Positions 35,188 to 48,403 of a stretch of 64,000 nucleotides of DNA are shown piece by piece. Below the pieces are notes generated by a model that worked only from the letters and a program-made list of their open reading frames with translations, had not been told where the DNA came from and made no database searches. The stretch's first letter is position 1. Each line of letters begins with the position of its first letter. The position numbers were made by a program, and so were the translations under genes. The stretch comes from Sipunculus nudus (Eukaryota > Annelida > Sipuncula > Golfingiida > Sipunculidae): contig CM049306.1 in assembly GCA_026874595.1 (NCBI GenBank), positions 87,061,142-87,125,141 of the forward strand. The letters are read 5' to 3'.

Positions 35188-38100
35188 GTGCTTCCCATGA
35201 CAGGAGTATTGCAGGAAAGAAATAGAATATTTAATTAATACAGTTTCCTCAGTTACTCCGGGGGTTCAAACCGTGTTGACAAAAAGCCCGACCAATATAA
35301 CACGAAGCGCAGTGATCAGAAGAAAGATCGGTCAATATTGACTGTGAAGGAAGTCTAACTGTGAGCCAGCTGTCAGTGCCAGCATCTTATCACGTATTAC
35401 ATATCATTGTCAATCAGCAAGAGAAAAATATATATAGAAACCTGCCGTCAAGGGGATCTGCGACCTCAGTTCAGACATTCTAACAATGATTTCCAATAGA
35501 ACTCCCAGAACTAATCTAACATCAGACCGGCTTCATCGATTCCAACTAGAGTATTCAACAAGATAAGTGACATTTTATCTGCCTGGCTAGGATACACCTT
35601 TGGGGAGCTCTTCTTAACTACTGCAGCGTTTTTGAATCTCATTTGTATGGGGCGTCCCGTATAAGTTCTGTCTAAATTCTATCTATGATCATTTTATCAT
35701 CATCTCTATCATAAAGGAAGCTTTCCATCTTCATCTCGTTCATTACTTTCTTTCCATGTAACATTTGTCATCCCGAAATGGCCTCCATCTGGTTTAGATT
35801 CAAGCTAGTCCCTGACGCAAAAATGATTGTGCAGCTTCACTCAATATTTATGACCGCTTGAACGCTTAGCTCCCTGACGTGTCCACCATGTCAAATCGCA
35901 GTGCTGGCTCGGCGGAACTGTTAAATAGAACTCTCCAGTGATTATTTTACAAAATTATGCCATCTCATAAGGCCTGTGAAACCATTAGAGGTCTTGCCAG
36001 ACGTCTAAGCTCATATTTTGCAAACTTTGAGCAATGGGGCCATGGTTATATTCAACGCTATAAGGATTTATTAGAAGACGATCAAGAGCCATTGTATGTA
36101 TTTACGTCAACTGACTTTATTCTAGTCTTCATGTTTTTTTAGCTATACGTAGATCGTCACGGGAACCTCTTCGATTTTGATGATAAACAGAAACATGTCT
36201 AGGTTCAGCAACCATTCAAAGGTGGATAATTCTAAATCACACATATAATGTAGATTATCATAACTACACAGTCAGGAAGCATATGTTAGAAGCTGTGCCA
36301 ACTCTACCTTTTCATTGTTTTATGTTTTCCAACAATATGATTAATAAATCGAAACTTATTGCAAATCTGGCTGAAACCATATATACAAATAATTGATAAA
36401 ATACTGGGTATAAAATGTCAAACATGCACACAACCTACTCTTTTTGGCTGTCATGCTTACATGATAGATACCCCAAATTAAGAAAAAAAAAATCTATAGA
36501 CTTTAAAAAATACCCTGACAATATGAACAATGCCGCCGAACTAACAGACGTTTAATCAGTTGTACTGTACAAGATGTACTTATCAAGATGAACGCCGGAT
36601 TCGACCTGAATAGTATATCTTCCGATATTTAGAAAATTCGCTGATAGAGAACTTCCATTAAATACCTATCTAATATCGGTTATTGCTAGTTTGAGGAAAC
36701 CTTATGAATACCAGTCCGCAAAGTGCATCCCATCTATGTTCGAACTGATAACAGTATAGTTATAGCACTCAGGTTTTAAAAACGGAATTACATTAGAAAT
36801 AGCCAGGGCCACTTCTGCGCGGGGTCTATATCCAGAATGAGAAATGTTTCTGCAGGAACCTCGCGCTCGGTTCACTTTGTCATGCGACCCGGGGGCCCGA
36901 CTCTAATGGCACACGAAGCACTGAGATCACCCTTATTTTCACTTAAGCTGATCAGGCAATAATTCAAGCCAGAAAAGATAAATGTCTTGGCTCTCGCTAG
37001 GGTGCCCAAGACGTTTTAACACGCGTTAAGGTAGCAATGATAGCGTTATCGCCAAACAGAGTATACAGAATGACAGTTAAGAAGAATCAAGGAGAAACAG
37101 ACTCACTGTTGAAGACTTAACGGAGATGTTAACTGATCTTTAAGGATACTGGTAATCTAAACCATATAGTACTGTTTACTTTTTATGCGATGATACAGAA
37201 TCAAATGCATCGACACGTTTGTGAATATCGAAAAACATTGTACATGAAACTGAAAGGATATTTATTGGGATATTTTAATAACAGCTTAATCTTAAAGTAC
37301 CACAGAATCTGTGTAACGAAAAAACGGACTGAGTAAATGGGATATACTGTTTGAACAAAGCAGAACATTAAAAAAATGTTTGCCTTTATGTGTCAAGTTA
37401 ATACTCGATCCTTTCCCGTGCCATCCTCTTAAATTTTATTCCTTTTATTTATTAGATACTTCTTCGCTATCTTTTACCCGGGGGTGGTCTCTGTGGCCTG
37501 GGCTTTGCTTCTGTAAAACATAAACGTCACCAGTCAGTCAACCCGGCATAACTAAGACTTCAATTTTTAATTGTAAATGTAAAGTAAACGGCAACACAAC
37601 AATATGATTTACTCATTTTAGTTGAAGCCATTACTCTGTCTTCATAAAAAACAGGACTGCTGGACATGCAGTATTTTATCACTTGGAGACGACTCGCACA
37701 GTTTCAATCTACAGGGCGAGGAAATAGGCGGGAAGCCGCCTGTCAAAGGTTGTACACATCAACTTTAACAGAAAGAAGAGTTTACCGGAGGGTGTTACAG
37801 AAAACTAATCTTCAGTGGACAATATAACGTTATGTATCAAGGCCAGTCATGATGGATATCCGGCTTTGGCTTAATATGAAACATCGAGCCCTCGGGCCAA
37901 ATATCCAGTTGGTCAGTCTTGGGGGTTTTAACGGTTTCTGGCCTTGGCGTTAGCAGGCAATAACTGAGAATTTAGAGTCACTTTATATGGTCTGTGTCAA
38001 TAAGAGCCACAGAGAGCGGGTGAACTAATTAACCGGTACGTATTATTCACGACCACTGTTACAACTCTTACGGTAAATAGTGCTGGTATGAGTTGATGCA

Positions 38101-38235
38101 GAGGTCGAAAACTTTCAGGGCATTGTCCTGTTGACGTTATATCGCCTGAAGCAAAGACGGCCAAGGTTATACCAGGCGATTCTTACATTACAGGATTCTC
38201 TTGGCCAGGTTAACCTGTGTGGCCTGCATTTGGTT

Positions 38236-38237
<2 letters not shown>
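35188..38237. other. Non-coding stretch with one weak exon candidate
   Basis: At 35957-36094 an ATG frame (MPSHKACETIRGLARRLSSY and on, 46 codons) ends at a donor-like GTATGT. It matches nothing I recognise. A phrase at 37490, GGTCTCTGTGGCCTGGG, echoes the head of the SINE at 44917. Otherwise empty. Confidence 0.35.

Positions 38238-38268
<31 letters not shown>
38238..38268. repeat. Poly-G run (31 G)
   Basis: Uninterrupted G tract. The plus strand could form a G-quadruplex. Length is likely uncertain in sequencing. Confidence 0.9.
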
Positions 38269-38271
<3 letters not shown>

Positions 38272-40510
38272 TGTCGGTTGCAACCCACCTCCTTCATAAA
38301 ATTGATAATGTTTATTGTATTTTCATAAATATTTATCATTTTTTTCACAAACCCTAAAATATTTTAAATTCACTTAATTTAAAGTATAAATTACCCCTTT
38401 GTGTTTTGTTGGCTTATTCATGGATCAGTCTCGAGTAGCCTTCCCTTTAAAGATGCCCTTGATACAATCCTGACTATATATCACTTAATATCTCTCACAA
38501 AATCACATACACTGAATGACCGGAATTTTATGAACGGGTGCAATCTTACATTTATCTTTTTCCTCTGCTTTATTATATCTAAAAATATGCGTGAAAGACT
38601 GAAAATACGGAGAAGATGTTTTTGTATAACTTGAAGCTATTTCTTGATATGTAAGACTGTTAAAATTGCTCCCTTTAAATTGTGAACAATACAGATAAGA
38701 CAACTTAGGAACAGCTTATGATAGACATATATAAACATATTTTGTATAGCCATGGTCACGTGATCTATTTTACCGCTGAATACCGTTGAAATATAAATTA
38801 TAGAACACTTCGGCAGAAGAAATTGTGAAGGCTAGACCCTTAGACCAGTATACTAGTATCTGGTGTAAATAAATAAATATGACAATGATTGGTGTAAAAT
38901 AAGCTGACAATAACGTATCGCTTTAAGTATTGCTTAGAGCATGATTTGATGAGTAAAAAAAATTTTCATCTGTGTACAACAAACATCAGTTTGGTGAAAA
39001 TACTTGGAAGACTATTTTACAATTGCTTAAAGACGTATATTTACCCTCATTTTCAGACACCCCTCATGGTCCATTTAATGATTGTTTTTTTTTTTTGCAC
39101 AAACTTAAATTCTGCACGGTCATGGATCAGATAAAAAGTTCGTGTTTTTGGCCTCCGAGATTAGAGAGCGTCAACTAAAGGTAATCTTTTCCACAATAAA
39201 ATTAAATTAACTGGCGTTACTTGTCCACAGACGTAATTTCAGTTCTTTACTGACTTGTAAGGCAAAACATTTCATTTTCTTTTCCTTACTTTGTGATATT
39301 GTAGTAACTGCTTTGGTGAATTATTCAATAAAATACACAAAACACGAGTTCAGACCTCTCATTAACCTTAAACGTGATCATTAAGTATCTTATCCCGCTT
39401 AAAGCGTACTCGTATACACCGAGCTTGTTCATTGAGTCTCCTTTCTCTCAATACTGGTCTCAAATTTGGAAATTTAGTTACGTCGAGTTAGTTAATGGTG
39501 AATATAAGAAGTTAAGCACACGTACCCTTATATAAAAAAGGAACGCCTGAATAAAAGATTGTTCTCTATTCAGCAAATGCTTAAATGGTATTCGTGCAGA
39601 AAACATTGCTTGAGTTGCTAAAGGTTGACCTCGCTTGACCGAACGACAGCTCACCTCAGTAACAGTGGACATTACTTTGTACTGATATATAGTAATATAC
39701 CTTCAGGCAAAGTACACATTATTCATAAGGGCACGGTGTATATTTATATTTAGTAAATATGTGTTACCAACTCATAGTAGCTGTGAGAATGCAACGTATG
39801 GATGTAAACACTTGTGAAATATATGCTGACCTGATAAAGTAGTGCTAGCAAAAGTGTATATATACTATCAGTTTATTCTTAAAATTTGTATATAATATAT
39901 ATAATCCAAATGAACGCATGCAAAACCAAATCTTCGGGTGTAACAGTTGAAATATCTCGAAACTTTTATCACGTGAAATCACACGGTCTTGTGTTGCGAA
40001 TAACTCAGTCATGAGCATCGCTGTGGCTCTTTAAAAATCAATAAAAATGACTATCCCCGTGACACCGTTGGAATATAAACCAATTGAAGGGAAGTAACAC
40101 CCATATCACAGACACCTGTGTAAAGACAACTCGACCAGGTAAACACTGAGACCGTCATGCCCACCTGGAGTGGCGACAGCTCGGCGGTCAGCGTAACTAA
40201 ACATCCACACGTGGTATGTAGGGTGATCGTATAGAGGCGAGCTAATCTCCGGTGTGTTATTCATAACGTGTATAAGCATTTGAGTTTATTTAACACATCA
40301 TACAGTTATATCGTGTTTCAAATAGTGACATATAATAAAGCCTCGATTATAAAAACAATTATTTTTCAAAATGCCATGTATTCACATTTGAATTTAGCAT
40401 AATTTATATGCTTGTGTAGTGTTGGGATACAATATCTTAGAGGAATATCTTTATCTGGATATAGCTTGTGGTCTTTTGGGGCATTTACGGAGCTTCTCTG
40501 TCTATATAAC
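38269..40510. other. Non-coding stretch, no gene seen
   Basis: A 68-codon frame at 38972-39178 reads with a protein-like texture (GENTWKTILQLLKDVYLPSF) but matches no family I can name and starts without ATG support. No RNA gene seen. Confidence 0.4.
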
Positions 40511-40646
40511 GTAAAACCTCGCTTCACGACCGCCCCTGTTTAATCACCATCTCAACATAACGACCATTTGTTCACGGTCCCGATTCTCGAAAATCAGACC
40601 ATTTAATCGAAGTCCAATTGATGGTTGTAATTTCGAGGCTTTACTG
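40511..40646. mobile_element. Short TIR element, pogo/Tigger-like
   Basis: The left end GTAAAACCTCGCTTCACGACC and the right end, read in reverse, CAGTAAAGCCTCGAAATTACAACC match over about 22 bases. The CAGTAAAACCTCG form resembles pogo/Tigger-type termini, and the interior repeats ACGACC/GACCATT words. Only ~136 bp, no transposase; no clean TA duplication seen. First sequences given only in part: key block is AAARCCTCG near each end. Confidence 0.5.
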
Positions 40647-42088
40647 GAAAGTGTCACATCATAAAGTTCTTGTTTTAAATGACGAACTTTAATTAATGAC
40701 TGTTGGTCTATAGTGAATCAGTAGCACAATAATCTGGAATGAAAACATTTTAAATTGACCTTTTAATTATTCAACAAAACTCATGGTTTAACATTATCAC
40801 AAGTTATTACTGAGTACAGAACCATTAGTAAACAGTCCCACTGAGACAACTCATCTCCCAAGATGATTTATCATAAATGCCTAAATGATCATCTGACCAG
40901 CCCGGAACAGACGGGATCTAAAGGTCGAGCTTTTATATTAATTAGATATAAATATACGGGCAGTAATACAGGTCTGTAATGGAGACAGACTTTCCTCATT
41001 GTTACAAAACTGCATAGCTGTGGATTCCCAGTCAACACAACGTTTTCGCAAGTTGCATTTAAACCCAACTCTGGTACAATGTATGAATGCTGCTTAAACC
41101 AAAAATTATCTGCATTCACATAGACTAGTTAATTTATGTGCGAATTTCTGAACCCATCCGAGTAAAGCTATTTGGGCCTTCTGACGTAAGACCGTGTACG
41201 ACCAGCGAACTTGGTGTCAATTTAGGATAACAAACCAAATATAAATGCCGTTAAATGTCACGGCCAACGTCAGAGGAAATGTTGTATATACGATATTGAT
41301 TCATAATTCATTTACTGACAACCCAAGTTTAATCGAATCTCAGACGCTTAAATCCTTATTTTCATAAATATTGGCTTAAATAATGTCCAATCAACTTAAT
41401 AAACAACCCCTCAGTCCTTAACTTAGCCTTACACCAGTGAATACTGCTTTCTGTTAACTTGATAATATATGAAGTATATTTAAATTAATATCTATAAAAA
41501 TAGGGATACAAGTGAGTGTGATTGAATAAACTTTGTTCATTTAAATGAATCGTCTTTTAATTTTATTTGTAATGCAAGTATATATGTTAAGTATTTATAT
41601 TTGCAATATAATTTTTTTTTAAATTTTTTAGCTGCCTTTTTCATTAGCATCATTGATAAAGTATCGATTTCATGTGTGTAACTGTACTGCAGTCATTATA
41701 CATTTTACTTTAAAGGACTTCAGGTATCTGAACTCAAGTATGGCGTTAGCTCCGTTGTCATCACTATTCCAAGTACGGTCTGACGCGTACGTAACTTCAC
41801 AGTTTAGCAAGAACGCTCTGCAGGCCTTGGTGGTAATCTATACAGATCCAAGCTGACCGGAACAATGATCTGATTATATTAGTGAGCCGAATAAGGTCAG
41901 GGCTACAACCTGACCCCCCAGCAAGGACAAGTCGGGCGTTCAGATTGCTAAACGAATTGCTTCAGAGATCGATGCTACACGGGGGGTGACAGCGTACTCA
42001 AGTCCACCAAGAATACGATAGTTTCAACATCGAGAACTTGAGTAGCTCTTTTCGGAACTGATTAGGCTCTCTTTAAAAACAAGCACTT
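40647..42088. other. Non-coding stretch, no gene seen
   Basis: AT-rich with short frames only. No recognisable coding or RNA gene. Confidence 0.45.
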
Positions 42089-42197
42089 GTTGACACATAT
42101 TCACCGGGTGAGCGATATTACAAGCATCAATGGGCCCATCCGTCTGTCCCCATTCTAACGAACCTTCCCACTAAACACAATTCCCTTACTTTGACTG
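42089..42197 (+). repeat. Dispersed repeat, copy 2
   Basis: Same-orientation partner of 33542-33645: TTGACACATATTCACCGG, GAGCGATATTACAAGCATCAA, then CACTAAACACAATTCCCTTAC and TTTGACTG. Confidence 0.65.
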
Positions 42198-42460
42198 CCA
42201 TTCAACCTAATTTATGCTAAAATTATCTCTACATAAGGTTTAAAACAATTTTCCAATCTTCCTATGCTCCCGCTCATGCTCTAATTTACTACATGGTATG
42301 AAAGCTGACATAAACACACGAGAGGTCATGCAAAGAGATCGTCATGAATTTTCATGAATATTCATATATCAGGAGCAACAGGCCTCATTATGCTGGTGTC
42401 TTCACCTGGATATGGAGTTTTATTAGTATATGGGGGTCAGGGTATAAAGTTAACAAACAA

Positions 42461-42878
42461 ATCAAATTAACCTATTTTGTAAGCAGAATACTCACAAAAC
42501 ACTGTATATTCAAAGTACAACTCTCGGAAGTGGCAGGGGATTCCCATGCAATATTTTTGGTTATATTAATAAGTTCCTTTTTTTAATTTTCTCTTGAATC
42601 ACATGTTATCTTGCTTTTTAAGAAGAGAAGATGCAATCAGTTAGAAAAAAAAAAGAAAAAAATATCAATAATAGAACATTTGCATGTTAATAGTACGTTT
42701 TAATGAGGTGTTTCCATAGACTGGTACCTATACTGCTATAAAGACCCTTCCAGTGTTAAACCTTTACTTGCATGATTGGCAGGCAAATATAGTGAAGGAA
42801 ACCTGCCACTTCCGGGAGTTGTATGGTGAATATGCAGTGGTTTATGAGTATTCTGCTTACAACATAGACTAATTTGAT
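42461..42878. mobile_element. Inverted-repeat element, 77-bp arms
   Basis: The left arm (42461-42537) and right arm (42802-42878) are inverted copies at roughly 80 percent by eye. Best blocks: ATCAAATTA, TTGTAAGCAGAATACTCA and CGGAAGTGGCAGG. The 264-bp loop is A-rich and non-coding. Probably a foldback/MITE-type element. Confidence 0.7.
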
Positions 42879-44916
42879 TATTGGGTCAGCTTTAAAATAT
42901 TCAAATCAGGAAAACGAACTTGAATTTTATAAATACATATGCCATCAGAAGAAAAACACTACACCAGGTTTAAAACGGTTCATACGTCATGGATTTAACA
43001 TGAATGTTAAAATGACTTCATGGTTATTTTAAAGGTAATATTACCTAAGATGCTATCTAAAGCAGTCAGCTAATGGCAACAAACAGACGTTGCATGCACT
43101 GAGGTTTAGAGTGTAGTTCACGCCCCCGCTGCTGACGTCAACGTGGACATGACATGTGATTGATACTACTCTGATTAAAACGTTTTGGCGCCATCGGTTA
43201 ACCTCGAAGTGGCACTGAGCCACTGGACAGCCTCGTTCTCAGAATCAACGGCAGACGATATCTGAAGTGGACAAGCTCCGGGCGTTAAACGATATTTAAG
43301 GATCAACTGAAAGCAATTTATCATTACTACTTAGATCCGCCTGAAATCACCAGACGTTCAAACTCTTTCTGACTAGCTTATATGAAAAATGGAGAAAATA
43401 AATTTATAGGGAGAGTTTTGAATCGATTTAATAGAATCAATTTTTAATATTTATCCTTACCATCGGGACTTTTTGGCAGAAATTACATGAGGCTGTCCAT
43501 CGGTCAAACTAATCTTATTTTTGTATAAGTCCATTTTTTTTATCTTGAAAATACCGACGTTTCCTACCATTCCACCCTACTTTTTTTTGCTGTGTATTAT
43601 CCAGATTCGAAAAGCCGTCAGTTGATGTATAAAGTCCTGTTTTAATAGGTAAACTATGAAACAATACTGATATGAAAATATGCTGGTATAAACTAAGCAC
43701 TTAATATCTTTTTTGAAAATGCTGTCAGTAATATAATCATTTTTTTTAATATAACTTTTGTTTACCAAAATTGAGACTTAATTATGGTATCACATGTATG
43801 GTTTCAGTTCTTCTTCCGTCCTAGTTTTTTTCTGTTTTCCTACTTTTGTCCAACTTTTGTCTTTATTTTTTAATTCTGATCTTGTCCTACTTTTTTTCAT
43901 AAGGAAGTGTTGGACAGGTTTGTTTCCATCCTTTTCTTTATATTAACGAATCAATACCAACATCCTTACCTGGACAGTGGTCATTTTCATGACGCTACGG
44001 TAAACAGCAGTGAACGATCTTTCAAACAAACTTTATTTGATTACACATGGCACACTACTCTCCTCTTTGTGCTGTGGTCACGCTGCATTCGCTCCATAAC
44101 TCCTACCACTTGTCGCTTGACCACTGCTTGAGAAGAGTGTGACAAAGTGTGTGACAGTTGCAAATGAAGATACTGAAGACATGGCGAAAAGTAATTATTA
44201 AATCTTGCAGCTAATCCAGAACCTTTAACAGATTATCAGTGGTGGCAATGCGTATTTATGCAATACATGTTTGTACGTTTCTAAAAGTCAGGTCAATCAA
44301 TACAGTCGTGCTTGCGTGCGTGGGTGTTGTCTAATATTGGGGAGAAAATAGAAGATTCCTTCTATTTAAAACAAAATGCTTATCTATTTGACAATATAAT
44401 AAATGTTAATGACAACAAGATGTATTTGTGACCAAAGAACCGGCGCGGTAAGATCCGCCAAAATGCGATAACGGAATGCCCGTAAAATTCTTCTAATAAT
44501 ATTTTCGACGCGTTATGTCTCCCGAAGAACTCCATGGAACAAAACGACTAGAATCTGCCTTCAGGACCTTACGACGAATAATCCCGAGAACCCTCTGTGC
44601 TGTAGGACACAAACGGGGAAAGGCTGGGTCTTTTTTTTCAGAGAGGACGGCTTCTTTGCCTTGGTTTTGTGGTCCTCAATCACGGTCAGGTTAACCACCC
44701 CGGTCTGCCTTCTGGACCACCAGTGAATAGATACTAGTCATGGAGAGCTGACGGTTGTGAGGATGAATATCCCCACAGGGCCCGCCGTGCCAACCTTGGT
44801 TGTATGCTTTCAGACAATCGGTAGAGCTCCAAGACTGCAGCACAAGAAATCAGGAGGAACAGTCACGTTCGATATCGCAGACCTTTTGCTGATATAATAT
44901 TTCATGATATAAAACC
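42879..44916. other. Non-coding stretch, no gene seen
   Basis: Includes a CRE palindrome TGACGTCA at 43133-43140 and poly-T runs near 43530 and 43830. The segment 44440-44870 is richer in G and C. No coding recognised. Confidence 0.45.
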
Positions 44917-45273
44917 AGTCTCTGTGGCCTAGGGGTACGGCACAGGACTCAAAGCCGGGGGATCTTGAATTCGAAACTCAGAGGAGGAGTATTGAGATTT
45001 TACACGTCGGGGCCTAACCCAGGGAACGCAATGCAGGTTCAATGGGAAGATCGTGCCCCATGTCCGTGTTCACTCACATACGAGTTCGATTATATTGTAC
45101 AAGTCACCGTGACTGGTTAACACCGATATTTAAAATGAGAGGAAGCGTGTGCTACTGCCCTGTCACGTAGTCCGAAATCGAAATGGAATTCTTCAGATGT
45201 ACACACCTAGTTTAGCTATCAATAAAAATGGAGGCGGTTACCTCAACCAAAAAAAAAAATATATAAAAAAATA
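44917..45273 (+). mobile_element. tRNA-derived SINE with A-rich tail
   Basis: The head has an A box TGGCCTAGGGG (44925-44935) and a B box GAATTCGAAAC (44967-44977) at tRNA-like spacing. The body of about 270 bp has no ORF and ends at GGTTACCTCAACC followed by an A-rich tail (45249-45273). These are the marks of a Pol III-transcribed SINE mobilised by a LINE. The tRNA of origin and the SINE family were not identified. Confidence 0.7.
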
Positions 45274-47934
45274 GTTCAAGCCGTTACCATAGTAATTTAT
45301 TTATTGAATCATATGTTGCGAGGCCATGAATATGATGGCATTTTCTTTTGAAAATATTTATATTTATATTTATATGCATTCTGCTAAGTACCTTTGGGGT
45401 GGCAATTATATACAAGAATCAATATATTCACATAAGCTGATATTCTTGAACTAGAGATTATTTATCTAAGAATGTTTTATATGATTGAAAGTTTTGAACA
45501 TCTTTATGTCTGATAAATATTTTATAATCTGCTGACCAAAAGAGATTTATTCGTCTTCGAATTGACCTTACGTGAAAGTTACAACCAAAGTGGATTAATG
45601 CAACTTTCAAAGGACATAATCATATGCAATAATGTTCGTATTATCTCACAATGTTAGTTTATTTTGGCTTAACACGAAAGTTTACACGGACTTACTCTGT
45701 AAAAAACTTTGTACGATGTTCAGGTGTTTCTGTTTACCATGACAAGACCGTGTGGCCAGAGGTCCGACACCGGGAAGAAACATGTAAGAAGAAAAACAGG
45801 TTTGATCTATCGGCTGAATATGGTCAACGGGTGGCGTACCACCATGTTCAAGTTTTGAGCAATTGATCACGCCTGGTATAAGCATATATTGTACAAGAGT
45901 AAGCAAACGATTGTAAAACAAAATACTGGCAGATATCATAATATTTGAAGGAGAAAACACTGTATATTTCGTGTATATTTAACATAAATGTCATGTGTAT
46001 AGGTCGCTCTGAGGCATGTTAAGAACAAGTCCCATTTAATGTATTAGTATCCTGAAATTTCCGGTGGTAACAATTAGACCAAAAGAAAGATTCGATGAAA
46101 TTTCTAACGGCATATTTTTCTGTAGCAATAGATTATAAAAGTACTCGAATTCAATATTTAATTTCAACTGAGAAAGATGATAAAAGAAAGATGGTAAAAG
46201 AAAGATGGTAAAAATATCTTGGTTTTATGGTTCACCTTTATGGCGAAACTTAAAATTTCACATTATCAGTGTTATGCAGTTAATGAATTGTCGCAGTGGA
46301 AATCAGAAGTTGGATAAAAACCAGTTACTCGCATATAAGCATCATCTGCTGATATAGAGGGGAATAAATACATCCCTACGAAACGTGTGATAAAGGCTTC
46401 CTGTTTCAGAGTAGGACTTAAAAATTTAAAAGTTTATATGATAGCGTAAATCCGTTTATATGAGTTTCCGGCTTAAGTGGAAAATAAACCTGATGGGCAG
46501 ATACACGATATAACAGTAAACGTAGTAAAGAAATCCATTGGAAAATACATTTGGCATGAATCCTGGTAAACAATTGGTGAAAATGTGCTTCCTGTCAAAG
46601 GTATATCAAATAATACACTCTTGTTGTAAATTGCACACTCCTCCTCTAAGCCTTGCAGCTCGGACTTCTTTATGTAGTTATAATTGTATGGCAGTTTCAG
46701 ATACCACACATTGAAATTTCCGTAAAGCCCTCCGTGTTTAAACATCAGTCATTGTTCTCGGCCACTTCACAGGCTCACGGCGCGCCTCGAATAGTCACTT
46801 CTTATGACATCCCAAATAGCCACAAAAACCGCTGTTGGTAAATCAAGGCTTTACAATTCTGAATGAAGTTATGATGTGGGGAAAATAGCTCTCCATAATT
46901 ACGTAATAAAACTATGACGACCAAATGGTGTCGATTCAATGACACGGCTGTTTGGTTGTCAGCCATTTAATAGCCGTTTCACGAGCCGTCCTTGGTTCAA
47001 AATCACCGGCTGTGTTTAAGCGACCTTCTGGGAATATTTCCTCATTTAATGATTCGTGCTTTTTTTCTTAATGAATCAAACATAACGGCTTATATGGTAC
47101 TTTGATGTTCAGAAAGAAAGGCATCAAAGTAATCAACTAATTAAGAACCGCTTTGTCGGGCGTGTAAATTATGATCTATTTCCCTTTGATGCAAGTTTGG
47201 AACTTATCATAAAGCTAATCTTACGCAACCATTTTTCAACTACTGCAGTGAAAATCAATAATATGAAGTGTCCTCCCCTACGGAATGTCAATAATCGTGC
47301 TCTCCAAGATTGCCTGGTATTTTCATGGCCGGTCAAGTCATGAAAACGAATTAACACATTTAAAAATTACTTTCTTTTTCAATTAAACAAGCAAGTGTCA
47401 AGGCACGAATGTAGAGGAGCCAATAAATAAAGAGACCCGAACACCCCAACATAACATTAACACTTTCCAATAAACGTGCGTCTCCTGGTGGGCGTTATAG
47501 ATAACATAGTCTCGGGCCCAGGCATTGAGCTGTCAGGATAGTATGGTGCATTTGATGGGCCTGTTAAGAAAACTTGTGTTACTTATCTACTGTGATAAAA
47601 TTAATTTGTTGACACGACGGACTAGATCCTTGTTGATCCGAGTTTAATTGGGCCTCTTCAGCGCATGCGCAATTGGCACGTACACAGGGCATATGAATCC
47701 AAGACTTTGTTAAACTCCTCCCCAAAAAGCTGTCATATACTCGGGTATTTATAGTTGGAATATTGATCCAAATACATGTCTGTAATATCTCGAACAACTC
47801 CAAAAATAGTCTACAAGTAAACTCAACATCAAAATATTTCTACCGTTTGGGGCAGGTAAGCAATAAATAAAAGATCGTAGGTGTGGGGTGAAAAGTTTAA
47901 TTTACAATGCGTCCACTGTCTTTTTATAGACGTA
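45274..47934. other. Non-coding stretch, no gene seen
   Basis: AT-rich. A direct doublet GAAAGATGGTAAAA at about 46188-46213 is local slippage. No gene recognised. Confidence 0.45.
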
Positions 47935-48051
47935 CGTCCTGTGACCTTCACCTTTGGCATCAGGACCCCGAAATCAAATGATCCTTACTTTAGTTTTAGG
48001 TCATTAATAAATCAAGTTTGAAGCCAATCTGTTCACCCCCCCCCCCCCCCC
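47935..48051 (+). repeat. Fragment of a common dispersed repeat plus poly-C
   Basis: CTGTGACCTTCACCTTTGGC, CCCCGAAATCA, GGTCATTA and CAAGTTTGAAG in this order resemble a GTGACCTTGACCTTTG-type repeat I associate with aquatic invertebrate genomes (recall, not searched). It is followed by a 16-base C run (48036-48051). Confidence 0.4.
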
Positions 48052-48340
48052 ACCGCACACTTTGAGGCAAGGGGGAGATGGTCCATGTAATCACCCCTCC
48101 CCACACACACACTTTCCAAAGAAGTTTATATATTGCAAATGAAATACAGCAATAAATAAAAAAATTTAGTCTTTGGTTTCATTTTTCAGTTTACTCTATG
48201 AATATTTTGATCTAAACCTGGTTTGGAAATAACATATACTTGAAATATAATACCTTATTTTCTTAAAACTTATAGTGTAATATATTTGAAATATGATTAA
48301 GTATATATATTTGAAATGTGTGATACAGACGCTATAAAGG

Positions 48341-48351
48341 ATATATATATA

Positions 48352-48401
<50 letters not shown>
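48341..48401. repeat. (TA)n microsatellite with a TG interruption
   Basis: Two TA runs separated by TGTGTGTA, seen directly. Confidence 0.95.

Positions 48402-48403
<2 letters not shown>

Noticed and set aside
38972-39178. 68-codon frame with protein-like texture
   Set aside because: I could not match it to any family, and a second overlapping frame is also open. Not enough to call an exon.
44917-44985. Possible functional tRNA gene
   Set aside because: A and B boxes are spaced correctly but the stems do not pair and a SINE body with an A tail follows.
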